Below are positions 9,101 to 17,053 of a stretch of DNA of 64,000 nucleotides, one piece after another (the first letter of the stretch is position 1; each line of letters starts with the position of its first letter). Location: contig NZ_BIFR01000002.1 of assembly GCF_003967535.1 (NCBI RefSeq), positions 496,001-560,000 of the forward strand, written 5' to 3'. This DNA is from Tengunoibacter tsumagoiensis. GTDB taxonomy: Bacteria > Chloroflexota > Ktedonobacteria > Ktedonobacterales > Ktedonobacteraceae. Made by a program: the position numbers and the translations under genes. Under the pieces are notes generated by a model that saw only the letters and a list, made by a program, of their open reading frames with translations, was not told where the DNA came from and searched no databases.

Positions 9101-9865
9101 ATGTCCGAGCACGCGAGTATTCGCCTGGTGATCCGTGGAGATGATCTAGGCACATTCCAGGCTTCGAATGAGGCTATTTTTGCAGCTTTTACCAATGGTG
9201 TTCTACGTAATACGTCGCTGATGATGCCAGCGCCCTATGTTGAACAGGCTGCTCAACAGGCTAAACTGCATCCAGAGCTTTGTCTGGGGCTCCATGTGAC
9301 ACTGACCTCAGAATGGGATCAGCCGCGCTGGGGACCAGTCTCGCCCGTGGAGAGCGTCCCATCACTGGTTGATGAGCAGGGCTATTTTTTTCGTACCCCA
9401 ATGGACCTCTTTCAGCATGGATTTAAAATGGAAGAGGTTGTACGAGAGGTTCGTGCTCAATTGGAGCTCTCACGCAAGCTTGGTCTTCAGCTACGCTATA
9501 TTGATGAACATATGGGGGTCGGGTGGATATTTCAGCAGACAAAAGAGTATCGCATCACAGATGCACTGCGTGTCCTAGCACAAGAAGAAAAGTTAGTCTT
9601 AGACAGTGACCTGCATCTTCCAGGCTTTTATTATTCAACAGTTGAGGATCTCCCAGGTTATTTACAGAGTCTGAGCGCAGGAACTTACCTATGGGTAACA
9701 CATCCTATGGTAGATAATGAAGAAGCGAGACAGATCACCGGTGATGGTTTACGTGCAGGTGAGGTGGCTCGCCAGCGCTTCTGGGATTATCAGGCTTTAT
9801 GTGATCCACGTGTTGCTCAATTGCTTCGTGAGCATGAGGTTGTGCTGGTCCATTATAACGATTAA
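9101..9865 (+). CDS. ChbG/YdjC family carbohydrate deacetylase
   Basis: I take the ATG at 9101 (AGGAG 11 bases upstream) rather than the in-frame ATG at 9071, because the family begins directly before its metal-binding motif. The 254-residue protein has RGDDLG (Asp14-Asp15; usually N-A-D-D-F-G), LGLHVTL (His65) and RYIDEHMG (Asp135, His137), the metal ligands of this TIM-barrel-like family that removes acetyl groups from N-acetylated sugars. Proteins in this family include ChbG (chitobiose) and HpnK. The substrate here is unknown. It has no signal peptide, so it is cytoplasmic. No operon partner. Confidence 0.85.
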   Translation: MSEHASIRLVIRGDDLGTFQASNEAIFAAFTNGVLRNTSLMMPAPYVEQAAQQAKLHPELCLGLHVTLTSEWDQPRWGPVSPVESVPSLVDEQGYFFRTPMDLFQHGFKMEEVVREVRAQLELSRKLGLQLRYIDEHMGVGWIFQQTKEYRITDALRVLAQEEKLVLDSDLHLPGFYYSTVEDLPGYLQSLSAGTYLWVTHPMVDNEEARQITGDGLRAGEVARQRFWDYQALCDPRVAQLLREHEVVLVHYND

Positions 9866-9892
9866 GGGCAAGGGTCAGCGGCCCTGAGACGG

Positions 9893-10822
9893 TCAGGCAA
9901 GATTCTGTTTCCAGGTGATGGTGATGTTTCCACCACTGCCTACTTCAGTTGCATCTGCCAGCAGTGTGCCAGTCAGGCCCCGCATTTGAATACGCTCATG
10001 TGGTTGCTTAGTGAGTGGTGTGAGAAGTTGCGTAGAGATAGAGCGCACCTGGCAATTGTGAAAGACCACAGGCTGTAACGTGGGCAAAGGAGTATTATAG
10101 CCACGCTCGAGGATGAAGTCAGCGCTACGTGTATCGGCGGCCGGTCCAAATGTCTGTGTGGCATACGTGCCAGTGGTCAGGTCTTCAATAAACATCGTTG
10201 CATTGGCTGTGACACTGGCCACCATCTGATCAGTACAATTGACAGAAAAAACAAAGCGTGCAAAGGGATTAGATGGATCGGCGAGGTTCTCAACCCAGGC
10301 TTTATAGGTAACGGTTGGCTTGCCTGTCAAGATACTATAGTCCTGTTCTGTGCCAGTCTGAACAAGATTGGTATTATTCAAGCCGCCCAGGCCCACCCAG
10401 GTGGATGAACTTCCAGGGAGGCCAGTCTGTGTCAGACAGGGGACGCGCCAGCTGGCCGTTGCAAAAGAATATCCTTGACTTCCAACTGCTAAGCCACCTG
10501 CCCAGTTAATCGAAGAAGTAAGAGGCATTGCCATATGTTTAGTGTTACCAGGGATGGATTGGCAGGAGCGTGTATGGGCGCTGCGCAGGATAAAGACCCA
10601 TTGTGCATAATTTTCGCCGGGTCTGTAGGGTGGTAGACCATATTGAGAAAGTTGTTGCGGCGAGAAGTGGCTGGGATCACTCCCCTCTGGTACTTGAAGG
10701 CATGGCTCGGTGAATGAGCGAGCATGGCTCTGTGGAAAAAAGAGCAGCATACTCAGTATGACCATAAACATACCCAGTCTCCATAAAGGCGTTAAACATG
10801 GCTGAAAGACGAGCCCCCGCAT
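9893..10822 (-). CDS. Secreted glutamic endopeptidase, G1 (eqolisin) family
   Basis: I choose the ATG at 10822 because GAAAGGA lies ten bases upstream and the product then begins with a clean signal peptide (basic residues, hydrophobic 17-30, cleavage after SHA near 34). Mature part: SINWAGG (about 104-110), ATASWRVP, SSTWVGLGG, LVQTG with candidate catalytic Gln154, and SADFILERG with candidate catalytic Glu238. This order matches eqolisins, acid-active proteases using a Gln/Glu dyad. The 309-residue size includes a roughly 60-residue N-terminal region that may be a propeptide. It is a stand-alone gene. The family is mostly fungal, with bacterial members in acid-soil organisms. Confidence 0.82.
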   Translation of the reverse strand: MRGLVFQPCLTPLWRLGMFMVILSMLLFFPQSHARSFTEPCLQVPEGSDPSHFSPQQLSQYGLPPYRPGENYAQWVFILRSAHTRSCQSIPGNTKHMAMPLTSSINWAGGLAVGSQGYSFATASWRVPCLTQTGLPGSSSTWVGLGGLNNTNLVQTGTEQDYSILTGKPTVTYKAWVENLADPSNPFARFVFSVNCTDQMVASVTANATMFIEDLTTGTYATQTFGPAADTRSADFILERGYNTPLPTLQPVVFHNCQVRSISTQLLTPLTKQPHERIQMRGLTGTLLADATEVGSGGNITITWKQNLA

Positions 10823-10971
10823 AGAGAAATTATCCTTTCTGTGAGTAAAGAGCAACAAAGAGAGACATTTCTTACAACGCCTCTTTCCTAAGAAATGTGA
10901 CCCATGCATTCTTTTTCAGCAAATTTCATCATCCGATAAATCCGTAACTAATCCTTCACAAAAATAGGAGT

Positions 10972-11000
10972 TTGACGCTTCGTGCACTCTTTGTTATGCT
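10972..11000 (+). promoter_or_regulatory. Promoter of the nucleotidyltransferase gene
   Basis: TTGACG (10972-10977) and TATGCT (10995-11000) are separated by 17 bases, and a TG one base before the -10 adds an extended -10 element. Transcription would begin about 20 bases before the putative ATC start. Confidence 0.75.
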
Positions 11001-11027
11001 AGAGTTCAGAGATAAGGAGGTGCCACC

Positions 11028-11561
11028 ATCGATAGTCAAGAATGTGAGCTGTATTTTACGGCTTTAAATGAAGAGCTGGCCCAGCGCCATATCGGAAAAC
11101 CTGTCCGTCTTCTCCTCATTGGAGGCGTTTATATGATGTATTTCTTTGGTAATCGTCCCTCGACCAAAGACGTCGATATTGTGCCATTGACCTTTCCAGA
11201 TACCATGAATGCAGATAAAGAGACCAAAGCCTTTCGTTCAGCTGTCAATGCGGTTGCTAAAACGTATCACCTGCATCGGGATTGGATGAATGATGTGGCC
11301 GCTTCATTTACACCAGAGATTAAAGAGGTTGTGATCTGGCGTGAATATTCGAACCTTCATATCTTTGTACCCGAGGCCCAATGTGTCCTGGCTCTCAAGT
11401 TATTAGCCGGGCGAAGCAAAGACGCTGATGATATAGCGACGCTTTGTAAACATCTCCATATCGAGACGCGTGAGCAGGCTCAGGCCCTGGTAGATAAATA
11501 TGCGGATAAGGCCTGGCAGCAAGAATGTGTACTGGAAGAGACCCTGGATGCTTTATTTTAG
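11028..11561 (+). CDS. Nucleotidyltransferase-fold protein (AbiEii/DUF6036-like), apparent ATC start
   Basis: The frame is open from just after a TAA at 11013. Homology-like sequence begins well before the first ATG (11133): YFTALNEELAQ then LLLIGGVYMM. A very good ribosome binding site (AAGGAGG, 11014-11020) points to ATC at 11028, seven bases on; no ATG, GTG or TTG is in frame near it. From there the product is 177 residues. Motifs: GG at 32-33 and T-K-D-V-D at 46-50 (the metal-binding DxD of the polymerase-beta nucleotidyltransferase fold), and a C-terminal KLLAGR...DIATL segment seen in AbiEii/DUF6036-type proteins. Many relatives are toxins or MNT-type antitoxin partners. It precedes the small gene at 11646. 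Confidence 0.75.
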   Translation: MDSQECELYFTALNEELAQRHIGKPVRLLLIGGVYMMYFFGNRPSTKDVDIVPLTFPDTMNADKETKAFRSAVNAVAKTYHLHRDWMNDVAASFTPEIKEVVIWREYSNLHIFVPEAQCVLALKLLAGRSKDADDIATLCKHLHIETREQAQALVDKYADKAWQQECVLEETLDALF

Positions 11562-11612
11562 AGGCCCTCGTTCTTTTTTAGTCTACAGGTTGCATCTTCT
11601 TTTCGGTAGCCA

Positions 11613-11621
11613 TGTTATAAT
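11613..11621 (+). promoter_or_regulatory. Extended -10 promoter of the partner gene
   Basis: TGTTATAAT: a perfect TATAAT (11616-11621) with a TG one base upstream. There is no good -35 at 17 bases, but the extended -10 can compensate. The ribosome binding site of the 11646 gene follows ten bases later. Confidence 0.6.
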
Positions 11622-11645
11622 GAGCAAGAGAGAGGAGGAACAGCT

Positions 11646-12080
11646 ATGTGGGCTGAATTACAAACTATGCGCATGACCTATCAGGAGATTGTTCAGGAGA
11701 TCCGACCCTGGAATGCATTAGGCGATTTTATGAATTACTTTTTTGGCTATACTCCTGACCGTCGCGATGAATTGGTGCGAGAGCCATTGGAGGTCCCCGT
11801 CAATGGTTCGACAGAGGCACAGCGTTGGGCTGTTTTTTGTGCGGCTGCCGTTGAATATCTTTGCCATACTTACAATCTTATCTGCCCAGATTGGGTCGCT
11901 GCTTATCAGGGACTGGCAGAGCCCTGGTTCGAAGGATTAGGGGCCGATAAACCCCATGTACAAGAGCGCTTACGTCGTGATACACCTGAAGCCTTTGCCA
12001 AACGCAATATCTTTTGCGGCACACGTGTCTTTTCCAATAAATATGAAGCAGCCAAGCTGCGTCCCCGCCTATCAGCCTGA
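11646..12080 (+). CDS. Uncharacterised 144-residue protein paired with the nucleotidyltransferase
   Basis: The ATG at 11646 has AGGAGG seven bases upstream. The soluble protein has an N-terminal helical region, a central RWAVFCAAAVEYLC segment and a C-terminal part with two aromatic-rich pieces (EPWFEG; KRNIFCGTRVFSN). Five Cys residues are scattered without a metal-site pattern. I recall similar proteins adjacent to DUF6036-type nucleotidyltransferase genes in actinobacteria, but I cannot name a family. It lies 84 bases after the nucleotidyltransferase and has its own promoter, so the two may be expressed separately as well as together. A toxin-antitoxin-like or regulator role is a guess. 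Confidence 0.7.
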   Translation: MWAELQTMRMTYQEIVQEIRPWNALGDFMNYFFGYTPDRRDELVREPLEVPVNGSTEAQRWAVFCAAAVEYLCHTYNLICPDWVAAYQGLAEPWFEGLGADKPHVQERLRRDTPEAFAKRNIFCGTRVFSNKYEAAKLRPRLSA

Positions 12081-12131
12081 CTTATCTGTCTTCTATTTTT
12101 CACACCTTTAAGGCTCTCTTCACGAGACCAG

Positions 12132-12167
12132 GAGCCAGAAGATCGATGCATATCAATCTTCTGGCTC
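12132..12167. terminator. Hairpin between convergent genes, likely terminator
   Basis: GAGCCAGAAGAT (12132-12143) pairs perfectly with ATCTTCTGGCTC (12156-12167). The T-run is poor on both sides, so termination is inferred from position between two converging genes. Confidence 0.5.
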
Positions 12168-12210
12168 TAACCGTTGTTATACGCTCATGGGGCCTGTGCC
12201 AGATTGAGTG

Positions 12211-13116
12211 TTAGCCAAGTTGTGGAATGAGTGTACCAAGCTGTTCCATAAAGCGAAGCTGCTCATCAATGGGGGTATCGAGCTGACCTGGATCAAAAAT
12301 AACCTGATCAACACCTAATTTTTGAACGCGGAAGAGATCTTCGGTGATGCTCTCAAATGAACCCGTAAGAGGGAGCTGCTGGCCTGGAATATCCACGACT
12401 CTGATGATAATCTGCAATTTTGATGCATCACGGCCAGCCTGTTGTGCAATGCCACGGAAGCCATAAACGATCTGCTCAAAAACTTCCCAGGGCATATTTC
12501 CGGGCATAATACCATCGGCGATTAAGGCTGCACGCTGTAATGCCGCAGGGACGAAGGCACCTAAAATAATGGGAATCCCGGTAGGATTGAAAGGCTTCGG
12601 ACCAATCTCTGCTTCAGGAATGGTGTAGAAGCGACCATCAAACTTCACCGGATTTGAGCCCCAGACCGCGCGCAGGGCGTGGATATATTCTTCAAAGCCA
12701 GCTCCACGGCGCTTCATTGGTACGCCAGTGGTCACAAATTCATCTGGCATCCAACCCTGGCCAAAGCCAGCAATTGCTCGTCCGCCACTTAATTGATCAA
12801 TGGTTGCAAAGCGCTTTCCCAGCACAACGGGAGGGTGAAATAATGCGTTGACCACGCCGGTCCCTAGCTTGACGCGCTCGGTTTTTGCAGCTACATAGGC
12901 CAATGTTTCCAGGGGATCATAACAGGAACCGTAAAGATGTGATTGCACCATTGGCTCACCGCCCAGGACACCAGGAATAGGACGGGTAGGACGCAAGAGG
13001 TGCTCATATGTCCAGACCGAATCAAAGCCCAATCTCTCTGCCTCTTGTGCAATTTGAACGATGGTCTGGGGTGAGACAGTGTTACCGCCGTGAGGTAATC
13101 CAAATCCTAGTTTCAA
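12211..13116 (-). CDS. LLM class flavin/F420-dependent oxidoreductase
   Basis: The start is TTG at 13116 (AAGGA eight bases upstream), giving MKLGFGLPHGG, the normal start of the family. The 301-residue protein shows the luciferase-like TIM-barrel pattern: FDSVWTYEHLL (about 35-45), RVKLGTGVVN, LSGGRAIAGFGQGW, GAGFEEYI, and IILGAFVPAALQRAA. Family members use FMNH2 or reduced F420 to act on many small molecules. Cofactor choice and substrate cannot be told from the sequence. Single gene. Confidence 0.88.
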   Translation of the reverse strand: MKLGFGLPHGGNTVSPQTIVQIAQEAERLGFDSVWTYEHLLRPTRPIPGVLGGEPMVQSHLYGSCYDPLETLAYVAAKTERVKLGTGVVNALFHPPVVLGKRFATIDQLSGGRAIAGFGQGWMPDEFVTTGVPMKRRGAGFEEYIHALRAVWGSNPVKFDGRFYTIPEAEIGPKPFNPTGIPIILGAFVPAALQRAALIADGIMPGNMPWEVFEQIVYGFRGIAQQAGRDASKLQIIIRVVDIPGQQLPLTGSFESITEDLFRVQKLGVDQVIFDPGQLDTPIDEQLRFMEQLGTLIPQLG

Positions 13117-13454
13117 GTACAGAATCCTTCCATAATACAGGGATAACCATTTAATAGGGAACTAAATTTCCAAGAAAGTTCTCTGGAGCAAAATAATATA
13201 TTCCACTCTGCTCATAGTATATCAGCATATTGATTGATATATCTAGTCTCTTGCCATCTCTACCCTGGTAGAGAGGCTCAACCTTCTTTTCTCTCTTTAC
13301 TGGTATCTGGTTATATAGTTTGATGCGAATGGTTTCCATAGTTTTTTTGACGAGATAATTGAGTTTCTTGTTGCATAGTGGAAACGTATCTAAGAGTAGG
13401 ATAGAAAAACTTCTTTCACTTGTGAGAGAGATGAGACTGAAAGCGATAAAGAAT
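13117..13454. other. Intergenic region between divergent genes, nothing recognised
   Basis: About 340 AT-rich bases separating the LLM gene from the VOC gene. I see no repeat, RNA gene or clear promoter pair. The downstream frame is open back to 13359, but the extra N-terminal residues have no family match. Confidence 0.4.
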
Positions 13455-14408
13455 ATGGCGATGGAGACAGAAATTTTAGGGCTGCATCATATTTCAGCCA
13501 TTACAGGGAACCTGTCAGCGAATATTGATTTTTATACACGGGTGCTTGGCTTACGATTGGTCAAGGTCACAGTAAATTTTGATGACCCCAGTTCTTATCA
13601 TCTCTATTATGGCGATGGGGTAGGACATCCTGGCACAATTCTTACGTTCTTTGTCTGGCCGGGTGCAGATCGAGGACGTTTAGGGGTGGGGCAGGCTGCA
13701 TTAATCTCCTTTGCAATTCCGCAGTCGGCATTTGGGTATTGGGTGAATCGCTTCCATGAGCTCAATATCACCTATCAGGGTCCAACGCGCCGCTTTGGCG
13801 AACAGACGCTGGTTGTACGAGATCCAGATGGGATCTCGATTGAGCTTGTGGCCTATGCTGGTCCGTTAGCACAGACCAGTTGGGAGGGAAGTATTATACC
13901 AGCAGAGTCAGCTATTCATGGGTATGCTGGTGCCACTCTCTGGGAGGATGACGCCGATGCAACCGGCCACTTTCTTACTGAGGTCATGCGTTTTCATAAA
14001 GTAGCTGAAGAGCAGCAGACGCTTCGCTATGAGATTGGCCTGGGTGGAGCGGGGAGCAGGCTTGATGTGCGCCGGGCCTCTGGTTTTTGGGGAGGAACGA
14101 TGGGGACAGGGCAGATCCACCATCTCGCCTGGCGGGTAGCAACCGACGATGTTCAGAAACAGTGGCGCGAACACTTACTGAAAAGTGAGGCGGAAGTTAC
14201 TCCCATTCTTGATCGAAAGTATTTTCATTCTATTTATTTTCCAGAGCCTGGAGGGGTCCTGTTTGAGATTGCCACTGATCCTCCTGGTTTTACCGTCGAT
14301 GAACCCGTTGAGCAGCTTGGTACCCGTTTGCAACTTCCCTCATGGTTGGAGCATGAGCGTGAAGAGATTGTTCAAGAGCTGCCACCGTTACCTGGACGCG
14401 TACAATAG
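13455..14408 (+). CDS. Two-domain VOC protein, ring-cleaving dioxygenase-like (MhqO/PcpA type)
   Basis: Starting at ATG 13455 the product (318 residues) begins MAMETEILGLHHISAI, as usual for this family; an ATG at 13431 is a second choice and ribosome binding sites are weak for both. Two vicinal-oxygen-chelate modules are visible: ILGLHHISAI, LVKVTVNFDDPSSYHLYYGD and SIELVAYA in the first, QIHHLAWR and GVLFEIATD in the second. His and Glu residues of those motifs are the expected Fe(II) ligands. Relatives cleave hydroquinone or catechol rings or are annotated as dioxygenases linked to quinone resistance. It shares a transcript with the DUF5996 gene 15 bases downstream. Confidence 0.82.
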   Translation: MAMETEILGLHHISAITGNLSANIDFYTRVLGLRLVKVTVNFDDPSSYHLYYGDGVGHPGTILTFFVWPGADRGRLGVGQAALISFAIPQSAFGYWVNRFHELNITYQGPTRRFGEQTLVVRDPDGISIELVAYAGPLAQTSWEGSIIPAESAIHGYAGATLWEDDADATGHFLTEVMRFHKVAEEQQTLRYEIGLGGAGSRLDVRRASGFWGGTMGTGQIHHLAWRVATDDVQKQWREHLLKSEAEVTPILDRKYFHSIYFPEPGGVLFEIATDPPGFTVDEPVEQLGTRLQLPSWLEHEREEIVQELPPLPGRVQ

Positions 14409-14423
14409 AATCAGGAGGCCAAT

Positions 14424-15344
14424 ATGCAACAGAATAATGGACAATCGCAGCATCAGGAATTATGGCCAGCTTTGCCATTTGCGGACTGGAAAGAGACGTG
14501 TGAGACGCTGCATATGTGGACGCAGATTGTGGGGAAGCTTCGTCTTACGTTATGTTCACCGATGAATCACTGGTGGCAGGTTCCTCTTTACCTTACTACA
14601 CGGGGGTTAACAACTTCTCTGATCCCTTATGAGAAGGGGGCATTTGAAGTCGAGTTTGATTTTTTACAGCATCTTTTGCGTATACAGACCAGTACTGGAC
14701 AGAGTCAGACGCTTCCTCTGTCATCGCGCTCGGTGGCTGCTTTTTATCGGGATGTCATGCAGGCCTTGCATACATTGGGAATTGATGTACGGATCAATAC
14801 TTTGCCGCAAGAAGTGAAGGAACCCATCCGATTTGAGCAAGATGAAGTTCATAAGACATATGATCCCGTCTTTGCCCATCGTTTCTGGAGGATCTTGATT
14901 CAGACACAGAATGTGTTAGAACGCTATCGATCTCCCTTTATTGGCAAGAGTAGCCCTATTCATTTCTTTTGGGGCAGCTTTGATCTTGCGCTTACCTTCT
15001 TCTCAGGACGGCGAGCCCCCGCACGAGAAAATGCTGATCCCGTGACTCGTGAAGCCTATTCGCATGAAGTCATAAGTGCAGGTTTCTGGCCTGGTAACGC
15101 CAGTTTTCCACATCCTTCATTCTATTCGTATACTGCTCCAGTTCCGACGGGATTGGCCACAGCCAAAATTCAGCCAGCAGCGGCCCACTACAATACCGAT
15201 CTAGGAGAGTTTCTTCTGAGCTACGATGATGTTCGCCAGTCGGCCTCCCCTGAACAGATGATCCTTGAATTTTTCCAGAGCGGCTATGAGGCAGGAGCGC
15301 ATCTGGCAAAATGGGATCGTAAAGAGTTAGAAAAGGTTATGTAG
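14424..15344 (+). CDS. DUF5996 family protein
   Basis: A 306-residue cytosolic protein with ELWPALPFADWKETCETLHMW at the start, HWWQVPLYLTTRGLTTS (about 50-67) and a Pro/Phe-rich segment PIHFFWGSFDLALTFFSGRRAP (about 185-206) that I associate with DUF5996. The family's function is not established. AGGAGG lies five bases before the ATG, and the gene follows the VOC gene by 15 bases, so both are translated from one mRNA that ends at the hairpin at 15380. Co-transcription suggests a role in aromatic or quinone metabolism, which is inference. Confidence 0.82.
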   Translation: MQQNNGQSQHQELWPALPFADWKETCETLHMWTQIVGKLRLTLCSPMNHWWQVPLYLTTRGLTTSLIPYEKGAFEVEFDFLQHLLRIQTSTGQSQTLPLSSRSVAAFYRDVMQALHTLGIDVRINTLPQEVKEPIRFEQDEVHKTYDPVFAHRFWRILIQTQNVLERYRSPFIGKSSPIHFFWGSFDLALTFFSGRRAPARENADPVTREAYSHEVISAGFWPGNASFPHPSFYSYTAPVPTGLATAKIQPAAAHYNTDLGEFLLSYDDVRQSASPEQMILEFFQSGYEAGAHLAKWDRKELEKVM

Positions 15345-15379
15345 CGCTGTCTCACGTATTCCATTCTCTCTAAGGCCAA

Positions 15380-15407
15380 CAAGGCCAGAATATTCTGGCC
15401 TTGTTTT
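15380..15407. terminator. Perfect-palindrome terminator
   Basis: A 24-base perfect palindrome (15380-15403, half site CAAGGCCAGAAT) followed by TTTT. It ends the VOC-DUF5996 transcript and may also serve the converging gene at 15416. Confidence 0.8.
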
Positions 15408-15415
15408 CACGGTTG

Positions 15416-16876
15416 CTATTGATCAGCGTCCAGTTGAAACTCCTGAGTGGATTGTTTACTCACCTGTATCTTGTGTAATTTCCTGTGCCAGAGGCGATAT
15501 GCTGCCAGCATGAGTACTAACAGGATAAGGAGGCAGGCTATGAGGAGCTCGATATTGAGAGTGCCGGATACAGAGGGCTGAACAAGTGACTTGCGATGAG
15601 TCGTCGTTATCTGACCGGAAGCAATCTCAACCTGGCCTCTTGTAGCCGTTGCTAGAGCTATCGGTGTAGAGGTTGGTGGAGGAGTAGAGAGAATATTCTG
15701 GCCTTGAAAGAGCACCTGTGCAAAGCCCTCCCAATGATAGGTATGACCATCAAGCATGATACTCCCAGAATAGTAATTTCCATTCGGACCAGATTGATAA
15801 GATTGCGACACCGCTGTTTTGAGTGCATTCTCTTGATCCGCAGAGAGCCCATGGAAATCGAAATTTAAGGTATTAATCATATGGGCAGTAGGAGAAGCAA
15901 AGTCGCCATTGAAGCCGCCAACCATCGGACCAAGAATAACTGGAAGATAGACAGTCGTATCTACCGTTGTACTGATTAGATTGACCGTTACACCATTTGT
16001 ATCCAGCATAATTGCATCCATTGTATTATATGGTCCAGTTGTACGAGGCAGTTCACTTCCGCGTTGTAGGGCACTAATCTCTCCATTATAAACCTGCGAA
16101 CCATCAAAATTTTTTACCCCTGGAACTGCCTGGCCGCCATAGTCGTTAATAGCATAATTTTTACCATCGGCCAGAATACCATAGTCCTGCCCTAGCATAT
16201 AGCCATAATTATTGACGGTATTATATGCATGGATGCAGGCAAAGCCAGCAACCCCATTACTCAGGCTGGCATTGGCATAGTTGTTCACAACATAGCCTGT
16301 GAGCGCTCCATCATTGTTTCCTACAATTTTGCCATAATTGTTAAGCGTTCCTGTTCCTTTGGTAAAGACCGCGTTATTGCCAGTGATGACTCCTGTCTGG
16401 TTGTTCGTAATTGTCCCATCATACAGAACAATGCCATCATCATTTTCTTGTGAATAGCTATAGAACGGGTTATTTTTATCGCTAATAATCGGGAAATCGC
16501 CGATGGTGCCGTTATTTGTGACCTGACTGGGATGACCTTTGGGGTTATTGATGAATACAATCGAGGGTGCTTTATGATAATTATTGGCTGCATTGTGGAG
16601 GGGTTGGGGATACGCATTCAGTGTACCATTATTTACAAAGGTACCATAGGACATATAGACGACCTCATGATAGGGTGTCCCGTCGCTAGTAAGCAAAGGA
16701 GGCTCGCCACTTGGATCTGGCCCCATATTATAGAGATTTGCATTACTGGTAATGGTGACAGTGTAACCAACGTTCTCTTGTCCATAGAAATAGTCAATCT
16801 GTCCGTTAGCTGTGCTACCAGAACCTGTAACGGTAGTTCCATTTATAGTAAAATGGGGGCTATTCTGATTCCTCAT
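15416..16876 (-). CDS. Asn/Gly-rich repeat protein with C-terminal membrane anchor, no signal peptide
   Basis: The 486-residue protein consists for about 390 residues of irregular N-N-x-G-x-I/V units (VNNGTLNAY, TNNGTIGDF, TNNQTGVITGNN, LNNYGKIVGNN, VNNYGYMLGQ), the pattern of parallel beta-solenoids in autotransporter-like surface proteins. A Ser/Thr/Pro-rich linker (about 400-420) precedes a single hydrophobic helix (about 439-460) and a basic tail. AGGAG eight bases before the ATG at 16876 supports this start. There is no N-terminal signal sequence, which is odd for an apparent surface protein: it may be tail-anchored, use the C-terminal helix as signal-anchor, or have a misread start. No family name can be given. 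Confidence 0.75.
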   Translation of the reverse strand: MRNQNSPHFTINGTTVTGSGSTANGQIDYFYGQENVGYTVTITSNANLYNMGPDPSGEPPLLTSDGTPYHEVVYMSYGTFVNNGTLNAYPQPLHNAANNYHKAPSIVFINNPKGHPSQVTNNGTIGDFPIISDKNNPFYSYSQENDDGIVLYDGTITNNQTGVITGNNAVFTKGTGTLNNYGKIVGNNDGALTGYVVNNYANASLSNGVAGFACIHAYNTVNNYGYMLGQDYGILADGKNYAINDYGGQAVPGVKNFDGSQVYNGEISALQRGSELPRTTGPYNTMDAIMLDTNGVTVNLISTTVDTTVYLPVILGPMVGGFNGDFASPTAHMINTLNFDFHGLSADQENALKTAVSQSYQSGPNGNYYSGSIMLDGHTYHWEGFAQVLFQGQNILSTPPPTSTPIALATATRGQVEIASGQITTTHRKSLVQPSVSGTLNIELLIACLLILLVLMLAAYRLWHRKLHKIQVSKQSTQEFQLDADQ

Positions 16877-16915
16877 GACTGGCTCTCCTGGGGGGCTATA
16901 ATCGTGTAGATGGAT

Positions 16916-16962
16916 TTTTCACCTATTCCTGCACTCTAGACAGGGGCAAGAATAGGTGAAAA
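16916..16962. repeat. 13-bp perfect inverted repeat upstream of the repeat-protein gene
   Basis: TTTTCACCTATTC (16916-16928) and GAATAGGTGAAAA (16950-16962) are perfect complements with a 21-base loop. It lies 40 bases upstream of the 16876 start and 90 bases after the LOG gene stop. No T-run follows, so it is either an operator or an RNA hairpin in the leader. Confidence 0.6.
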
Positions 16963-17053
16963 TGTGGATCTTATCAATCATTCTTACCAGATTATATGTG
17001 CTATTCTCTTTTAATAGCAGCAATTTGCGCCAGATGTAGGAGAAATGGCTTCA

